NCBI GenBank assembly: GCA_029237815.1
Contig: JAQZBP010000009.1
Span: forward strand, 124,001 to 188,000
Reading direction: 5' to 3'
DNA from: Moraxellaceae bacterium
Lineage (GTDB): Bacteria > Pseudomonadota > Gammaproteobacteria > Pseudomonadales > Moraxellaceae
Length of the DNA: 64,000 nucleotides
Each line of letters starts with the position of its first letter. The stretch's first letter is position 1. A program made the translations under genes and the position numbers. Of this stretch, positions 17,155 through 25,642 are shown in pieces. The notes beneath the pieces are model-generated. The model did no database searches. It had not been told where the DNA came from and saw only the letters and a program-made list of their open reading frames with translations.

Positions 17155-19392
17155 TCATTCCGAATAGTCCTGAGGCCCGAGCACACGCAGCACTTCCTCT
17201 ACCGTAGTCATCCCCTGCTGTACCTTTTCGCACGCGTCGTCTATCAAGGCGGTCATGCCGTGCTCGCGCGCGATCGCCTGCAACTGATAGGCGCTCATGC
17301 CTGCCGAAATGGCACTGCGCAGGACGTCGTTCATGGTCAGCACCTCATGGATGCCGATACGCCCCTTGTAGCCGTCATGGCAGTGCTGGCAGCCCCGCCC
17401 TTGGAAAAACTCGAGCCCGGGCTCGAGGAAGTGACGACCCAGACTTTTCAGCAGCTCTGGGGCCGGCACCACCTTTTCCCGACAGTGCGGGCAGATGCGA
17501 CGCACGAGGCGCTGCGCAATGATGGCCTCCAAGGCCGAGGCCAGGATGTAGGGCTTGAGGCCAAGGTCGAACAGCCGCGCGATGGTGGCAGCGGCGGAGT
17601 TGGTGTGCAGCGTGGAGAACACCAGATGGCCCGTCAGCGCCGCGTGGAACGCAACCTCGGCCGTTTCCTGATCGCGGATTTCGCCAAGCAGAATCACGTC
17701 GGGGTCCTGCCGCAGGATGGCACGCAGGATGCTGGCGAAACTGAGGCCGATGCGCTCGCGCACCGGAACCTGTCCGGCCAGGTCGACGTGGAACTCCACC
17801 GGGTCCTCGATGGTGACGTAGTTCTTGGTCGAGGAAGCCTCGTGCTGCAGAAGCGCGAATAGCGTGGTGGTTTTTCCGCTACCGGTCGGCCCGGTCGCGA
17901 GAATGATGCCCTGCGGCTTGTTGACCACGTGCAGAAGGCGCTTGAAGTTGTTCCCCGAAAGGCCGAGGCCCTCGAGCGACTGTGCTGCCGACTGCCGCTC
18001 CAGTACGCGCATGACGATCTTCTCGCCATTGATGGTCGGCAACGTCGAGATGCGCAGGTCCACGATACGCATCGGCGCCTTGACCGTGATGCGCCCATCC
18101 TGCGGCCGCCTGCGTTCGGTGATGTCGAGCTCGGACATCACCTTGATGCGCGACACCAGGGCCGGCAGCAACGTGGAGGGGATCTGGATCTTGTCCAGTA
18201 GCACACCGTCAATACGGTAGCGCACCACTACGTGACGCGTGCGTGGATGGATGTGGATGTCACTGGCACCGAGACGCAGGGCCTCCAGGATGATGGCGTT
18301 GACGAGGCGCACGGCCGACGGCTCCTCGGCGCCACCGAGCAGTTGCTCGAGGTTGCCGGTGGCGCCGTCGTCGTCGAGGATGATCTCGATACTCTCGAAG
18401 GGATCGCCGCTGCCCGTGAGCTGACTCAACTCCTCCGCTGCCTGCGAGAGCTCGCCGAACAGCTCCGTCAACTTGGCCTGCATCTGACCCAGCTCGCACA
18501 GCAAGGGATGGATGCTGTAGCCGGTGGCGAAGCTGATCTCCTCGATCAGCCCCATGTCGAGCGGATCCACCATGGCGAGGCGCAGCCGCTTGTCCGCCAC
18601 GCGCAGTGGCAGCACCATCTGGCGCGTGCAGGTGGACTGTGGCACGAGATGGAGAAGGGCCGGATCGAGGCGGTACTCGCGCAGGTCGATCTCCTCCAGC
18701 ATCAGCTCCTGGCGCAGGAGCTGATACACCTTCTGACCATCGACCCAGCCGTTCTGCACGAGCTGCTGCATGACGGACACCCTACCAACCTGCACCTCGC
18801 GATGCAGTTGCTGCACCTGCTGTGTCGTCAGCAGTCCCTTCTTGTGCAACAGGATGGCGAGCTGGCTACGGCTGGTGCCGCCACGCCGGGCCATCGACTC
18901 CAGCTCGGTCTGCTGCTTGCGGTTCTCGCGTTCCAGCGCGCGGTTTTTCTGCAACAGATCATTTTGCTCCAGGGCGAGCGCGGTGGACAGGCGCAGGTCA
19001 TCGTCATTCCAGGGCTTCAGGATGAAACGGTACACCGCCCCGCCCTTCACCGACCCCATCACTGCCTCCGTGTCGGCATGGCCGGTGAGCATGATGCGAA
19101 TGGTGTCCGGCCAACGTGACCGCACCTTTTGCAACAGCTCGCTGCCACTCATGCCAGGCATCATGTGGTCGCTGATGATGAGCTGGACCGGCGTGCTCTC
19201 GAGGATGCGCAGTGCTTCCTCGGCGCTGGACGCAAAGAGCAGCTCGTAGTTCTCCCCGCGGAAGACGCGGCGCAGCGCCGCGAGCACGTTGGCGTCATCG
19301 TCGACGAGCAGAAGGCGGTAGTCGGTTCTGACTGGCGGCGGCGCAACCTCCTGCTTTCCACCGGTGAAAAGTGCGGCGTAGCGTTTACTCAT
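17155..19392 (-). CDS. receiver-MshEN-PilB/GspE ATPase fusion
   Basis: This 745-residue fusion has an N-terminal receiver (DDD 31-33, phosphoacceptor D75, T103, K126), a coiled linker (135-168), an MshEN/T2SSE_N region (about 173-315; LLHKKGLLTTQQV and LVQNGWVDGQKV half-repeats) and a complete secretion ATPase (360-745). The ATPase has Walker A GPTGSGKTT (501-509), Asp box and Walker B VILLGEIRD (567-574), His box TGHLVFSTLHTNS, and four zinc-binding cysteines (C634, C637, C668, C671). PilB/GspE hexamers drive pilus or type II secretion assembly; MshEN domains often bind c-di-GMP. Receiver fusion implies control by a kinase. No pilin, PilC or PilQ genes are near, so its machine must be encoded elsewhere. 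The 3' end is 74 nt before the GGDEF-EAL gene. Confidence 0.93.
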   Translation of the reverse strand: MSKRYAALFTGGKQEVAPPPVRTDYRLLLVDDDANVLAALRRVFRGENYELLFASSAEEALRILESTPVQLIISDHMMPGMSGSELLQKVRSRWPDTIRIMLTGHADTEAVMGSVKGGAVYRFILKPWNDDDLRLSTALALEQNDLLQKNRALERENRKQQTELESMARRGGTSRSQLAILLHKKGLLTTQQVQQLHREVQVGRVSVMQQLVQNGWVDGQKVYQLLRQELMLEEIDLREYRLDPALLHLVPQSTCTRQMVLPLRVADKRLRLAMVDPLDMGLIEEISFATGYSIHPLLCELGQMQAKLTELFGELSQAAEELSQLTGSGDPFESIEIILDDDGATGNLEQLLGGAEEPSAVRLVNAIILEALRLGASDIHIHPRTRHVVVRYRIDGVLLDKIQIPSTLLPALVSRIKVMSELDITERRRPQDGRITVKAPMRIVDLRISTLPTINGEKIVMRVLERQSAAQSLEGLGLSGNNFKRLLHVVNKPQGIILATGPTGSGKTTTLFALLQHEASSTKNYVTIEDPVEFHVDLAGQVPVRERIGLSFASILRAILRQDPDVILLGEIRDQETAEVAFHAALTGHLVFSTLHTNSAAATIARLFDLGLKPYILASALEAIIAQRLVRRICPHCREKVVPAPELLKSLGRHFLEPGLEFFQGRGCQHCHDGYKGRIGIHEVLTMNDVLRSAISAGMSAYQLQAIAREHGMTALIDDACEKVQQGMTTVEEVLRVLGPQDYSE

Positions 19393-20533
19393 GGGGCCTC
19401 GCCTGGTGTTCCGGAAAGCGCATGATCACGATCGTGCCCTTACCTTCCTGGCTGCTAATGCTGATCTCGCCACAGTGTGCGCGCATGACGTCCCGGCTCA
19501 CCGTGAGGCCGAGGCCGGTGCCGCCCCCGACGCCGCGAGTCGAGAAGAACGGATCGAACAGGCGCGGCAGGATCGCCTCGGGGATGCCGCCGCCGTTGTC
19601 TTCGATGCAGACCTCGAGCTTGCCGCCGCCCACCGACTGGCTACTGACACGAATGACGCCGCTGTCGACGATCGCCTTGGCCGCGTTGTCGAGGACGTTA
19701 TAGAAGGCCTGCGAAAGCATCGCGGGATAGCCACGTATCGGTGGCAGATCGCCCAGTCTCTGCTCGACGACGAGCCGCTGCCCGTGCTCGGCCTGGAGCA
19801 GGTTGCAGGCGGCCGAGAGAAGCGCGTTCAGGCCGCAGGGCGTGAAGTCGGCGCGATCCACATTGGAGAAGGTTTTGAGGTCGGCCACGATGGCCGAGAT
19901 GCGGCGTGCCCCACTCAAGGACTCTTCCAGCAGGGCACGGAAGTCCTGCAGCACAAAGGCAGTGGACTCATCCGACGGCAGCTTGGCCTCGATCTCGTCG
20001 AGATAGCGTCCGGCGACCCGCAGGTTGCTCGTGATGAATCCGACGGGGTTGTTGATCTCGTGCGCCACACCGCCGGCAAGCTGGCCGACAGCGCGCAGCC
20101 GCGCGCTGTCGTAGAGCTGCCGCTGTGTCTGCTCGATCACCCGGACCTGGGCGTCGACCCGCTCCTGCAACTGCTCCGACAGTTCGCGGTAACGCTCCTC
20201 CGACTCGCGCAGCACGGCGTTCTGCCGCTGCAGCTCGACGAAGCTCGCTTCGGTGGTATCGCGGTGCAGGTTGGCCGCCAGCCGATACTTGCCGACGAAG
20301 TGCAGCACAAATTCGAGAAGTCGGGCCGCCGCCGCTTGAGTCCCGACATCACGTCCGCCCTGCAACCACGCCAGGGTTTCCAGATTGAACTCTACAGGCT
20401 CCGCATCCGGGACCGGCGTCTCATGCAGGGTAATCGCCGTGCCCTGCAACTGCTGCAGCAACTGCAGCAGTTGCTCGCGCCGCTTATCTGGCAGCAGATC
20501 GGAAAGACAGGGATCTTCGTGAAAATTATGCAT
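19385..20533 (-). CDS. soluble histidine kinase (cluster kinase 1)
   Basis: This 382-residue kinase has no transmembrane helix. The N-terminal 90 residues form an unrecognised helical domain rich in Gln/Leu (LLQLLQQLQG). A coiled coil (95-145) leads to the H-box GGVAHEINNP with H158, then an HATPase domain: N box NVLDNAAKA, G1 DNGGGIPE, F box FDPFFSTR, G2 GGGTGLGL. The ATG at 20533 overlaps the GTPase gene by 8 nt, and its own 3' end overlaps the REC-ATPase start by 8 nt, so all three are translationally coupled. The likely target is the receiver of the ATPase fusion and perhaps the other receivers of the cluster; this is inference. Confidence 0.93.
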   Translation of the reverse strand: MHNFHEDPCLSDLLPDKRREQLLQLLQQLQGTAITLHETPVPDAEPVEFNLETLAWLQGGRDVGTQAAAARLLEFVLHFVGKYRLAANLHRDTTEASFVELQRQNAVLRESEERYRELSEQLQERVDAQVRVIEQTQRQLYDSARLRAVGQLAGGVAHEINNPVGFITSNLRVAGRYLDEIEAKLPSDESTAFVLQDFRALLEESLSGARRISAIVADLKTFSNVDRADFTPCGLNALLSAACNLLQAEHGQRLVVEQRLGDLPPIRGYPAMLSQAFYNVLDNAAKAIVDSGVIRVSSQSVGGGKLEVCIEDNGGGIPEAILPRLFDPFFSTRGVGGGTGLGLTVSRDVMRAHCGEISISSQEGKGTIVIMRFPEHQARPHE

Positions 20534-21194
20534 GCCCGTCGCTCCCCGCCTCACTGAGCTGGCGCACGAAGGTCGTGGCCGTGATGCCATAGTTGGCCGT
20601 CAGCCCGCACTCACTGTCGAGCGGGGCATAGAGCTGCTCCAGCAGGCGGCGGAAGGTTTCCACCACGCCGCGCCCCTGCAGTGCCGTCGCCATGACCAGC
20701 GGCGACCATGGCGTGTCCCGCCAACGCTCCTGCAGCTCATCTTCGGCCACCGCATCCACGCAGTCGCGCTTGTTGAACTGCACGACGAGTGGCAGACGCT
20801 CGATTTCCATCCCCAGCTTCTGCAGGTTGTCCGCCAGGTTTTCGAAAGAGGTAGCGTTGTTTTCCTGCTGGGCCGGGTCCGAGTCCGCGATGAAGATGAC
20901 GCCGTCGGCGCGCGACAGCACCGCCTTGCGCGTGCTGTCGTGCTGCACCTGCCCCGGTACGGTGTAGATCTTGAGACGCAGGTCTAGTCCGGACGCACTG
21001 CGCAGACCGATGGGCAGCACATCAAAGAAGAGCGTACGGTCGTCGCGTGTCTCCAGCACCATGAGCTCGCCCCTACGCTGGGGGCGCAACAGGCTATGGA
21101 GTTGCATCAGGTTGGTCGTCTTGCCGCTGCGTGCTGGTCCGTAAAAGACCACCTTCAACGTCAGCTTGCGTTCATGGGCACGAAAATCCGCCAT
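20526..21194 (-). CDS. MglA-like small Ras-type GTPase
   Basis: This is a protein of about 222 residues with a G domain of the bacterial MglA/Gtr1-like type. P-loop GPARSGKTTNL, switch-2 region TVPGQVQHDSTRKAVL (TVPGQ replaces the usual DxxG, as in MglA), IFIADSDPAQ, guanine specificity QFNKRD and a G5-like TALQGRGV are visible. MglA GTPases set polarity and switch type IV pilus or gliding machinery. No MglB (Roadblock) partner is present in the window. Translation may start at ATG 21194 or GTG 21200; the ATG is 6 nt after the receiver gene stop. Its 3' end overlaps kinase 1. Confidence 0.9.
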   Translation of the reverse strand: MADFRAHERKLTLKVVFYGPARSGKTTNLMQLHSLLRPQRRGELMVLETRDDRTLFFDVLPIGLRSASGLDLRLKIYTVPGQVQHDSTRKAVLSRADGVIFIADSDPAQQENNATSFENLADNLQKLGMEIERLPLVVQFNKRDCVDAVAEDELQERWRDTPWSPLVMATALQGRGVVETFRRLLEQLYAPLDSECGLTANYGITATTFVRQLSEAGSDGHA

Positions 21195-21200
21195 TGTCAC

Positions 21201-21734
21201 TCACTCGTCGTCGAGACCATTGATTAGCACGGCCCCTTCGGCATCGCGACGCACGCGGGTCAGGCCTGGATTCTCGGCCTCCAGCCGTAGCAGCTCTCTC
21301 TGTTGGCGCAAGAGGGCAGCCTGCTGCTCACGCACCTGCTCCAGCAGGCGCTGGTTCTCGTGGCGCAGCATGTAAAGGTCGATCGCCGAGCGCAGCGTTG
21401 ACTCCAGCTCATAGTCCTCCCATGGCTTGGACAGGAAGCGGTAGATCTCCGCTCGGTTGATGGCCTGCATCATGGAATCGCGGTCGCCGTGTGCGCTCAG
21501 GATCATGCGCATGGCGTGCGGTTGTCGCTGCTTGGCGAACTGAAGGTAGGTGACACCGTCCAGGCTCGGCATCTGGTAGTCCGATATGATTACGGCGTAG
21601 TCGTGCTCGGCGAGCGCCGACAGCGCGACCTGCGCATCGCTAAAGGCGTGCACTATCCACTGTTGCCGGCGAAACACGCGCTGCAGCGCGCTCAGGATGT
21701 TCGGCTCGTCATCCACCAACTGAATCTTGATCAT
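21201..21734 (-). CDS. stand-alone receiver with C-terminal coiled coil
   Basis: This 177-residue response regulator has no DNA-binding domain. The receiver has acidic residues D8/D9, phosphoacceptor D52, S80 and K103 (RFLSKPWED). A predicted coiled coil follows (120-160, RLLEQVREQQAALLRQQREL) and a short acidic end. The coiled coil probably mediates dimerisation or binding to a partner such as the GTPase encoded next. The ATG at 21734 is preceded by AGGAG at ideal spacing. The gene is 55 nt after kinase 2 and 6 nt before the GTPase ATG. Confidence 0.93.
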   Translation of the reverse strand: MIKIQLVDDEPNILSALQRVFRRQQWIVHAFSDAQVALSALAEHDYAVIISDYQMPSLDGVTYLQFAKQRQPHAMRMILSAHGDRDSMMQAINRAEIYRFLSKPWEDYELESTLRSAIDLYMLRHENQRLLEQVREQQAALLRQQRELLRLEAENPGLTRVRRDAEGAVLINGLDDE

Positions 21735-21789
21735 TATCCACTCCTGGTCGACTGACGGCGGCACCGGTAGCCGCCACGAAAGCGAATCA

Positions 21790-23079
21790 CTACGTTGCCG
21801 CCTCGGACCGGTCCGGAGACGTTGGCTGCCTCAGGGGCAACCAGAAACGAAAGCGACTCCCGCAGCCCAGCTGGCTGAACACTTCGATGCGTCCGTGATG
21901 CTTCTGGATGATGCTGTAGGAGAGCGACAGGCCAAGTCCGGTGCCCTTGCCGACCGGCTTGGTGGTGAAGAAGGGCTCGAACAGGCGACTCATGTCCTTT
22001 GGATCGATACCGGCGCCGGTATCCTCCACCTCCAGCCACACCCAGTCGCCCTCCTGCGCGCTGCGCACCGTTATGCGCCCGAAGCCTTCGATGGCATGGG
22101 AGGCATTGACCAGCAGGTTCATCAGCACCTGGTTGATCTGCGAGGGAATGCACTCTACCTCGGGCAGCGCGCCGTATTCCTTGACTACCTCGGCCTTGTA
22201 CTTGAGCTCGTTGTTGACCACGTTGAGCGTGGAGTCGATGCCCCGGTGCAGGTCTGCCGGCTGCAGCGCATCGTCGTCAACTCGCGAGAAATCCTTCAGC
22301 GCGGAGATGATGCGCTTGACGCGATCAATGCCTTCCTCGGACTCACCTATCAGGGCGCCGACGTCGTTGCGGATGTAATCGTAGTCGAGGCTTTCCTTGA
22401 ACTCGCGCAACTCCTGCATGCCGCCGGCGGTATCGATGGCGTCGACGATGCGGATCAGGTCCTGTACATATCCGCCCAGGGCCTTGAGGTTGGAGAAGAC
22501 GTAACCCATGGGGTTGTTGATTTCGTGCGCGACGCCAGCCGCCAACTGGCCGATGGCCGCCAGCTTCTCCGTCTGCAACGTGCGGCTATTGACCGCCTCG
22601 AGCCGCCCCGCCAGGCGCCGGCCGCCGACCTCGCAGTCGCCGAGCCGCTGCAGCATGGCTTCCACCTGGGCACCTGCCTTCACGGTATCGGCCGCATCGT
22701 GAAGCAGCAGGCCGACACAGGGCCTGCCGTCAGTCTCGCAGGCCACGGCCAGCGTACCGAGCAGCAGCACATCCGCGCCGTCATCACGACTCAGGCTGAG
22801 GGCGAGCAGATCTTCGCCGCCGTCCCAGATCATGCGGCGTTCAGGCGCGGCAGCGACGAGCTGCGCCGTCAGCCGCTGTAGCCTGTGTGCCTCGAGGTCA
22901 GGAAAAATTTCCGGAAGAGGACGATGAAGATGCGCCGCCGGCGACAAGCCGGAAACCTTAGTGAAAAAGCTGTTCCAATAGTGGACACGTAATTCATGAT
23001 CGAAAACGACTAGGGCTACTTCAATGTTCTCGATCAATGAACCGACAGCCTGCAAAGCAGATTCGTTCATTTCACGCAC
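21790..23079 (-). CDS. PAS-domain soluble histidine kinase (cluster kinase 2)
   Basis: This 429-residue kinase without membrane helices has an N-terminal PAS domain (15-130; NIEVALVVFDHELRVHYWN), then a coiled coil, H-box AGVAHEINNP with H185, a long four-helix insert (GGYVQDLIRIVDAIDT to IRNDVGALIGES) and HATPase motifs NLLVNASHA, DTGAGIDP, FEPFFTTKPVGKGTGLGL. The long helical dimerisation region containing E-S-x-E-G-I-D-R-V is typical of NtrB-like sensor kinases. It is the first gene of the minus-strand cluster, so its promoter should lie in the AT-rich region 23080-23198. ATGs at 23079 and 23070 are both possible starts. Confidence 0.93.
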   Translation of the reverse strand: MREMNESALQAVGSLIENIEVALVVFDHELRVHYWNSFFTKVSGLSPAAHLHRPLPEIFPDLEAHRLQRLTAQLVAAAPERRMIWDGGEDLLALSLSRDDGADVLLLGTLAVACETDGRPCVGLLLHDAADTVKAGAQVEAMLQRLGDCEVGGRRLAGRLEAVNSRTLQTEKLAAIGQLAAGVAHEINNPMGYVFSNLKALGGYVQDLIRIVDAIDTAGGMQELREFKESLDYDYIRNDVGALIGESEEGIDRVKRIISALKDFSRVDDDALQPADLHRGIDSTLNVVNNELKYKAEVVKEYGALPEVECIPSQINQVLMNLLVNASHAIEGFGRITVRSAQEGDWVWLEVEDTGAGIDPKDMSRLFEPFFTTKPVGKGTGLGLSLSYSIIQKHHGRIEVFSQLGCGSRFRFWLPLRQPTSPDRSEAAT

Positions 23080-23210
23080 TAATTTTGTATGTTAATAATT
23101 AGTTAGACCACTACGGCCTTAATGAACCGCAGACACACCGCTAATGATGCGCCGCAGTTGTAGAGTTACATTCCACTATTCTTACTAACTGGCACTAAGT
23201 GAAACTAGAT
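23080..23210. promoter_or_regulatory. AT-rich divergent promoter region of the signalling cluster
   Basis: This stretch is clearly less GC-rich than anything nearby (for example TTTTGTATGTTAATAATTAG around 23083-23102). It lies between divergent starts of kinase 2 and the Cys-motif protein. It probably contains promoters in both directions. I cannot assign exact -35/-10 boxes with confidence. Confidence 0.55.
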
Positions 23211-23924
23211 ATGAGCAACATGTTGCAGGAAGACTTCGTCATCGCATACGAATTCTTCTTTGAAGGCGAAGCGATTGGCGAGCACAAAATTCACCTGCGG
23301 CCATTGGAGCCGACGGGTTGCGTTGACGCTGCGCCGGCATGGACACGGCTCGAGGCCAACAAATGCCGGCATTGCCCACTGAGCACGAGCGAAGCACCGA
23401 ACTGTCCTTTCGCGCTTGCGCTCGTGGGACCTGTGGCGATGCTGTCGAAACTGGCTTCTTATGAAACGGTCGATGTCATCGTGCGCTGGCGCAATCGCGA
23501 GATCCGCCAGCGCACGACCCTGCAGCGCGCCGCCGGTTCATTGCTCGGCGCTATCGGCCCCACGTCAGGCTGCCCATCCACCGCACCGCTCAAGGCCATG
23601 GCCTGGTTCCATTGGCCGTTTAGCTCGTCCGACGAAACCATTTATCGATCGCTTGGAACCTATTTGCTCGCACAATTCCTGAAGCAGAAGCGCGGCATGG
23701 CGCCGGACTGGGCGCTAACGGGTCTGCGCGAGGTTTACCGGAACCTGCGCCTGGTGAACCTGGCCATGGCCGCGCGGTTGCGCGCGGCCGCGGAGGAGGA
23801 CTCCAGCGTCAACGGGCTCATCCTGCTCGATCTGCTGGCAGCCGATACGCTCTACTCGCTGGACCAGTACGAGGGCGAGCTCGATGCGTTCTTCCAGGAG
23901 CACCTGCAGCCGCCGGCCGACTGA
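23211..23924 (+). CDS. conserved protein with CxxCPL...CPFA cysteine motif
   Basis: This is a protein of about 237 residues, soluble by eye. It begins with a beta-rich part ([20 protein letters not shown]), then a cysteine cluster [20 protein letters not shown] that looks like a metal-binding knuckle. A helical C-terminal half ([39 protein letters not shown]) contains a second Cys in PTSGCP. I do not recognise a function; it resembles uncharacterised proteins found with signalling genes in deltaproteobacteria (perhaps the DUF6901 group). A GTG at 23199 is an alternative start. Divergent placement beside kinase 2 suggests it belongs to the cluster. Confidence 0.8.
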   Translation: MSNMLQEDFVIAYEFFFEGEAIGEHKIHLRPLEPTGCVDAAPAWTRLEANKCRHCPLSTSEAPNCPFALALVGPVAMLSKLASYETVDVIVRWRNREIRQRTTLQRAAGSLLGAIGPTSGCPSTAPLKAMAWFHWPFSSSDETIYRSLGTYLLAQFLKQKRGMAPDWALTGLREVYRNLRLVNLAMAARLRAAAEEDSSVNGLILLDLLAADTLYSLDQYEGELDAFFQEHLQPPAD

Positions 23925-24004
23925 GACGGACCGACGCTTCGTGGACGGCAACCGGAGCGCCGGGTATCATCCGCGGCCCGTGCAGCGCTCCTCGCTGCCA
24001 CCAA

Positions 24005-24081
24005 GCGCCAGTAGCTCAGCTGGATAGAGTACTGCCCTCCGAAGGCAGGGGTCGTGGGTTCGAATCCCGCCTGGCGCGCCA
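24005..24081 (+). tRNA. tRNA-Arg (anticodon CCG)
   Basis: This is a 77-nt cloverleaf. The acceptor arms GCGCCAG/CTGGCGC pair fully; the D arm contains AGCTCAGCTGG; the anticodon stem CTGCC/GGCAG encloses loop CTCCGAA with anticodon CCG (24039-24041); the T loop is GGTTCGAATCC. G discriminator and encoded CCA end at 24081. It reads CGG codons. Confidence 0.98.
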
Positions 24082-24259
24082 TCTTTCAATTCGTCCGCAC
24101 CCTGTAAGTCCTGGAACGACTCAAGCCGGGCACCGGCCTGCCCCTGCCCAGCTTGTGCATCCGCGCGCACCGAGCCAAGACAGGAGCACATTTCGCCCGG
24201 ACTGGAGAGGTTGTGCGCCCACTCTCAGCCTTACCACGGTCTCACCACGAGCGCTCGAC

Positions 24260-25459
24260 CTAGACCACTTCCCCGGCCGCATGCCCCGAGGACCAGGCCC
24301 ACTGGAAATTGAAGCCGCCCAGGTGGCCGGTGACATCCACCACCTCGCCAATGAAATACAGGCCCGGCTGCGCCTTGCTCTCCAGTGTCCGGGAGGACAA
24401 CTCCTGCGTATCCACTCCGCCCAGCGTGACTTCGGCGGTGCGATAGCCTTCCGTGCCCGAGGGTTTGAGCCGCCACTGGCCCAGGCCGTCGGCGATTGCC
24501 AGCAGTGCCGCATCCGGGATTTCCGCCATCGCGGTCTCCGCCCAGGCCGGCCATAGCAATGTCTGCAGCTCCTGCACCAGGCTTTTGGCCAGCTGCGGGG
24601 CCAGCAGGGTGCGCAGCAGGGATTTGGGGTGCTCCCGCTTCTGCTGCTTCAGCCACGAAGCCAGCTCGAGGCCCGGCAGCAAATCCATGGCGATGGGCTC
24701 GCCCACCTGCCAGTAGTTCGAGAGCTGCAAGGCGGCCGGACCGCTCAGGCCACGGTGCGTGAACAGCACGGCCTCGCTGAACGCCTTCTTGTCCGTGCCC
24801 AACACCACGTCCACGGCCAGACCGGACAGGCGCTCGGACACTGCCTTGAAGTTGTCGCTGAAGGTAAAGGGCACAAGACCCGCGCGCGTCGGCAACACCG
24901 TATGGCCGAACTGGCGGGCCAGCTCGTAGCCGAGGCCACTCGCGCCCATGGTGGGAATCGACAGGCCGCCGGTGGCCACCACCAGCGACTGCGCGCCGAA
25001 GTCACCCTTGCTGGTCCGGATGACGAAGCGCTGCGCAGGATCCTCGCCGGCCGCGGCCACGCCCTGGATTTCACAGTGCGTCTGGACGCGCACCTTCGCC
25101 TGCTCGCACTCGGCGACGAGCATGGCCAGGATGTCCTTCGCGGACTCATTGCAGAACAGCTCACCGTGCTTCCGCTCGTGGTAGGGAATCCGGTGTTTTT
25201 CCACGAGCGCAATGAAATCCCATTGGGTATAGCGGTCGAGAGCCGATATGCAGAAATGCGGATTGGCGGACAGGAAGCACTCGGGCTCAATGAAGAGATT
25301 GGTGAAGTTGCAGCGGCCGCCGCCCGACATCAGGATCTTCTTGCCGATCTTGTTGCTGCCGTCCAGCACGAGCACGCGTCGGCCACGCTGGCCGGCCGTG
25401 AGCGCGCACATCAGGCCGGAGGCGCCGCCGCCAATGATCACGACATCGAACTGGGTCAA
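24260..25459 (-). CDS. BaiN/YhiN-type FAD-dependent oxidoreductase
   Basis: This 399-residue flavoprotein of the HI0933/YhiN family has N-terminal Rossmann motif IIGGGASGLMCALTAG, then the family signature KKILMSGGGRCNFTN, VVATGGLSIPTMGASG in the middle, and a C-terminal FAD motif (GLYFIGEVVDVTGHLGGFNF). E. coli YhiN has no settled role; gut relatives (BaiN) reduce steroid double bonds. It stands alone between a tRNA and a DUF4124 gene, so context adds nothing. Confidence 0.93.
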   Translation of the reverse strand: MTQFDVVIIGGGASGLMCALTAGQRGRRVLVLDGSNKIGKKILMSGGGRCNFTNLFIEPECFLSANPHFCISALDRYTQWDFIALVEKHRIPYHERKHGELFCNESAKDILAMLVAECEQAKVRVQTHCEIQGVAAAGEDPAQRFVIRTSKGDFGAQSLVVATGGLSIPTMGASGLGYELARQFGHTVLPTRAGLVPFTFSDNFKAVSERLSGLAVDVVLGTDKKAFSEAVLFTHRGLSGPAALQLSNYWQVGEPIAMDLLPGLELASWLKQQKREHPKSLLRTLLAPQLAKSLVQELQTLLWPAWAETAMAEIPDAALLAIADGLGQWRLKPSGTEGYRTAEVTLGGVDTQELSSRTLESKAQPGLYFIGEVVDVTGHLGGFNFQWAWSSGHAAGEVV

Positions 25460-25642
25460 GGCTGTCTGCCCGCAAACGGGAATAGGGCCCGCCTGCCGGC
25501 GGGAATCGGGCGGGGAGTATATAGGGGCGGCTGCCGGCCGGTGTATGCCGCGCCGGGATGCCGGCCGCCGCCGAAGTCCGAGGTCGTGCGCTGGAATCCC
25601 GCCGGGCGCGTAGCCGCGGCTGTCGTCGCACGGTGTCGCGCC

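Noticed and set aside
24005..24259. tRNA-Arg as an integration site for a mobile element
   Set aside because: No integrase gene and no repeat of the tRNA 3' end were noticed nearby.
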